A stretch of 51,003 nucleotides of DNA from Shewanella benthica. Lineage in GTDB: Bacteria; Pseudomonadota; Gammaproteobacteria; Enterobacterales; Shewanellaceae. Both the position numbers and the translations under genes were made by a program. Positions 49,557 to 51,003 of the stretch are shown piece by piece (the stretch's first letter is position 1; every line of letters starts with the position of its first letter). The stretch covers positions 1 through 51,003 of the forward strand of contig JAKVHY010000039.1 in NCBI GenBank assembly GCA_023284085.1, given 5' to 3'. A model generated the notes under the pieces. It was not told the origin of the DNA and ran no database searches. It saw only the letters and a program-made list of their open reading frames with translations.

Positions 49557-51003
49557 TTACTTCTGCTCTTCGTTGTGCTCTTGGGTAAAAAGCGCATCGA
49601 TAAAATCTTTTGCATCGAAGGTGCGTAGATCATCTATCTGCTCACCGACACCAATATGACGTATAGGTATACCGAACTTATCGGCAATGGCAAAAATGAC
49701 TCCGCCTTTCGCCGTGCCATCTAGCTTACTGATCGTAATACCTGTCACACCTACCGCTTTCTTGAACAGGTCAGCCTGACTAATCGCATTTTGCCCTGTG
49801 CCAGCATCTAAGGTCAACATCACCTCATGGGGAGCATTCTCATCCAACTTCTTCATCACCCGAACGATTTTCTTTAGCTCGTCCATCAGGTGCGCTTTAT
49901 TCTGTAAACGCCCTGCCGTATCGGCTATCAAGACATCGATATTACGAGCGCGTGCCGCCTGGAGCGCATCGAACAGCACAGAAGCACTGTCGGCTCCAGT
50001 ATGCTGTGCCACAACCGGAATATCATTCCTCTGTCCCCAGACCTGCAACTGCTCTACGGCCGCGGCACGGAACGTATCACCTGCTGCTAACATAACCGAT
50101 TTACCCTCGGCCTGATATTGTTTGGCGAGCTTACCTATGGTCGTGGTTTTACCGACACCATTGACACCCACCATCAAGATCACGAAGGGACCATCGGCAC
50201 TTTCTGGAACCAAAGGAATAGACACAGGCTCTAAGGTCTTCTGCATCTCTTCACGCAGTAGTTCATATAGGGCCTCTCCATCTTTAAGCTGCTTACGGCT
50301 CGCTTGCTCGGTCAAACTATCGATCAGACGAGTGGTAGTCTCGACACCTACATCGGCGATAAGTAATTGCTCCTCTAGCTCCTCAAAAAGATCATCATCG
50401 ATCTTCTTGCCCTTGAACAGACCGATAAAACCACTACCAATGTTCTCACTGGTACGCTTTAAGCCACGCTTCAACCGGGCAAAGAACCCCTCTTTAACCG
50501 GCTTTTTCTGTGGTTCAGGCTGCTTTTCTGCCTCTTGTGTCGCCGCAGCTTCTTGTGCTTCAAGAGCAAGAGCTTCAGCTTCTTGTCTCGCTAGAGCCTC
50601 GGCTTCTTTTACAGCAAGAGCTTCGGCTTCCTGTCTCGCTTGCGCTTCTATCTCAGCTTGAGCCTGTGCATCAAGACGTTCTTGTTCAGCCGCTTCTCTC
50701 TCTGCAAGCGCGGCAGCCTCTTTTTCTGCTAGAGCTTCGGCTGCTTTTACAGCAAGAGCCTCGGCTTCCTGTCTCGCTTTCTCGGCAAGAGCCTGTGCAG
50801 CAAGACGTTCTTGTTCAGCCACTTCTCTCTCTGCAAGCGCGGCAGCCTCTTTTTCTGCTAGAGCTTCGGCTTCTTTTACAGCAAGAGCTTCAGCTTCCTG
50901 TCTCGCTTTCTCGGCAAGAGCCTGTGCAGCAAGACGTTCTTGTTCAGCCACTTCTCTCTCTGCAAGCGCGGCAGCCTCTTTTTCTGCTAGAGCTTCGGCT
51001 TCT
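49557..51003 (-). CDS. ftsY: Signal recognition particle receptor FtsY (partial, N-terminus outside the window)
   Basis: The frame stays open to the window edge; 481 residues are visible. The C-terminal NG GTPase domain is complete (GVNGVGKTTTIGKLAK, DTFRAAAVEQLQ, DTAGRLQ, SKLDGTAKGG) and targets ribosome-SRP complexes to the membrane. The upstream acidic A domain is an unusually long Ala/Glu-rich repeat (EAEALAEKEAAALAERE and similar). A GTG at 50951 lies inside a repeat unit (the Val of REVAEQERL) and is not the true start. It is the first gene of ftsYEX-rpoH. Confidence 0.96.
   Translation of the reverse strand, partial: EAEALAEKEAAALAEREVAEQERLAAQALAEKARQEAEALAVKEAEALAEKEAAALAEREVAEQERLAAQALAEKARQEAEALAVKAAEALAEKEAAALAEREAAEQERLDAQAQAEIEAQARQEAEALAVKEAEALARQEAEALALEAQEAAATQEAEKQPEPQKKPVKEGFFARLKRGLKRTSENIGSGFIGLFKGKKIDDDLFEELEEQLLIADVGVETTTRLIDSLTEQASRKQLKDGEALYELLREEMQKTLEPVSIPLVPESADGPFVILMVGVNGVGKTTTIGKLAKQYQAEGKSVMLAAGDTFRAAAVEQLQVWGQRNDIPVVAQHTGADSASVLFDALQAARARNIDVLIADTAGRLQNKAHLMDELKKIVRVMKKLDENAPHEVMLTLDAGTGQNAISQADLFKKAVGVTGITISKLDGTAKGGVIFAIADKFGIPIRHIGVGEQIDDLRTFDAKDFIDALFTQEHNEEQK
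50693..51003. repeat. 129-base in-frame tandem repeat in ftsY
   Basis: The block beginning CTTCTCTCTCTGCAAG recurs at 50693, 50822 and 50951, a period of exactly 129 bases (43 codons). The copies are nearly identical, differing by single bases such as gccgc/gccac, and run off the window edge. Shorter sub-repeats of the AEALA type continue to about 50550. Confidence 0.93.

Noticed and set aside
50122..50661. A 179-codon open frame antisense to ftsY
   Set aside because: It is a by-product of the repetitive Ala/Glu-coding sequence on the other strand and gives a low-complexity Ser/Arg/Ala translation.
50550..51003. Repeats in ftsY as a CRISPR or mobile element
   Set aside because: They are in frame, coding and tandem without spacers, and belong to the FtsY A domain.

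Overview
The window looks like chromosomal DNA of a marine gammaproteobacterium, most likely Shewanella. The evidence is the 5' end of a 16S rRNA gene with enterobacterial-type rrn promoters, the cpx locus beside fieF, a menDHCE menaquinone operon, the ftsYEX-rpoH block, and a periplasmic flavoprotein plus tetraheme cytochrome typical of Shewanella anaerobic respiration. No tRNA, CRISPR array, insertion sequence, integrase or prophage was seen.

Layout. 1-600: start of an rrn operon leaving the window on the minus strand (16S 5' end, boxA, promoters P2 and P1). 713-4620: metal efflux (fieF) and envelope stress (Spy/CpxP-like protein, cpxRA with a CpxR box), then a diverged copy of the cpxA 3' end. 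4600-6274: divergent TetR and LysR regulators. 6469-13602: a DMSP/acrylate island with an outer-membrane channel, periplasmic DMSP lyase DddY, a two-subunit periplasmic flavoprotein/tetraheme cytochrome reductase, a LysR regulator with paired operators, and an AcuI-type acryloyl-CoA reductase. 13726-20913: a second metabolic island with a sigma-54 activator, a divergent aldehyde dehydrogenase behind a -24/-12 promoter, the glycyl radical enzyme YjjI, its activase YjjW, and a LysR regulator. 21098-29750: trmL, a secreted hypothetical, a possible CheZ-like phosphatase, a pair of M16 peptidases, a PilZ protein, a CSS-motif EAL phosphodiesterase, a decayed GGDEF domain and a DTW-domain tRNA modification protein. 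29777-41224: a porin, a Bcr/CflA exporter with a divergent LysR, several uncharacterised Shewanella-type proteins, a YjeH-like permease and an Lrp/AsnC regulator. 41344-46391: menD-menH-menC-menE. 46388-46563: a heptanucleotide tandem repeat and a bidirectional terminator. 46591-51003: rpoH, ftsX, ftsE and the 3' part of ftsY, all on the minus strand.

How it fits together. DMSP would enter the periplasm through the porin and be split by DddY into dimethyl sulfide and acrylate. The flavoprotein/cytochrome pair would use acrylate as a respiratory electron acceptor, with electrons from the menaquinone pool made partly by the men operon, while AcuI would deal with acryloyl-CoA formed inside the cell. 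The adjoining sigma-54/aldehyde dehydrogenase/YjjI island is the least understood part: it joins a glycyl radical enzyme of unknown reaction to an aldehyde-oxidising enzyme. Smaller points of interest are a candidate CheZ-like protein, a cryptic GGDEF pseudogene, a cpxA-derived segment that now encodes the end of a TetR protein, and long in-frame repeats in FtsY.
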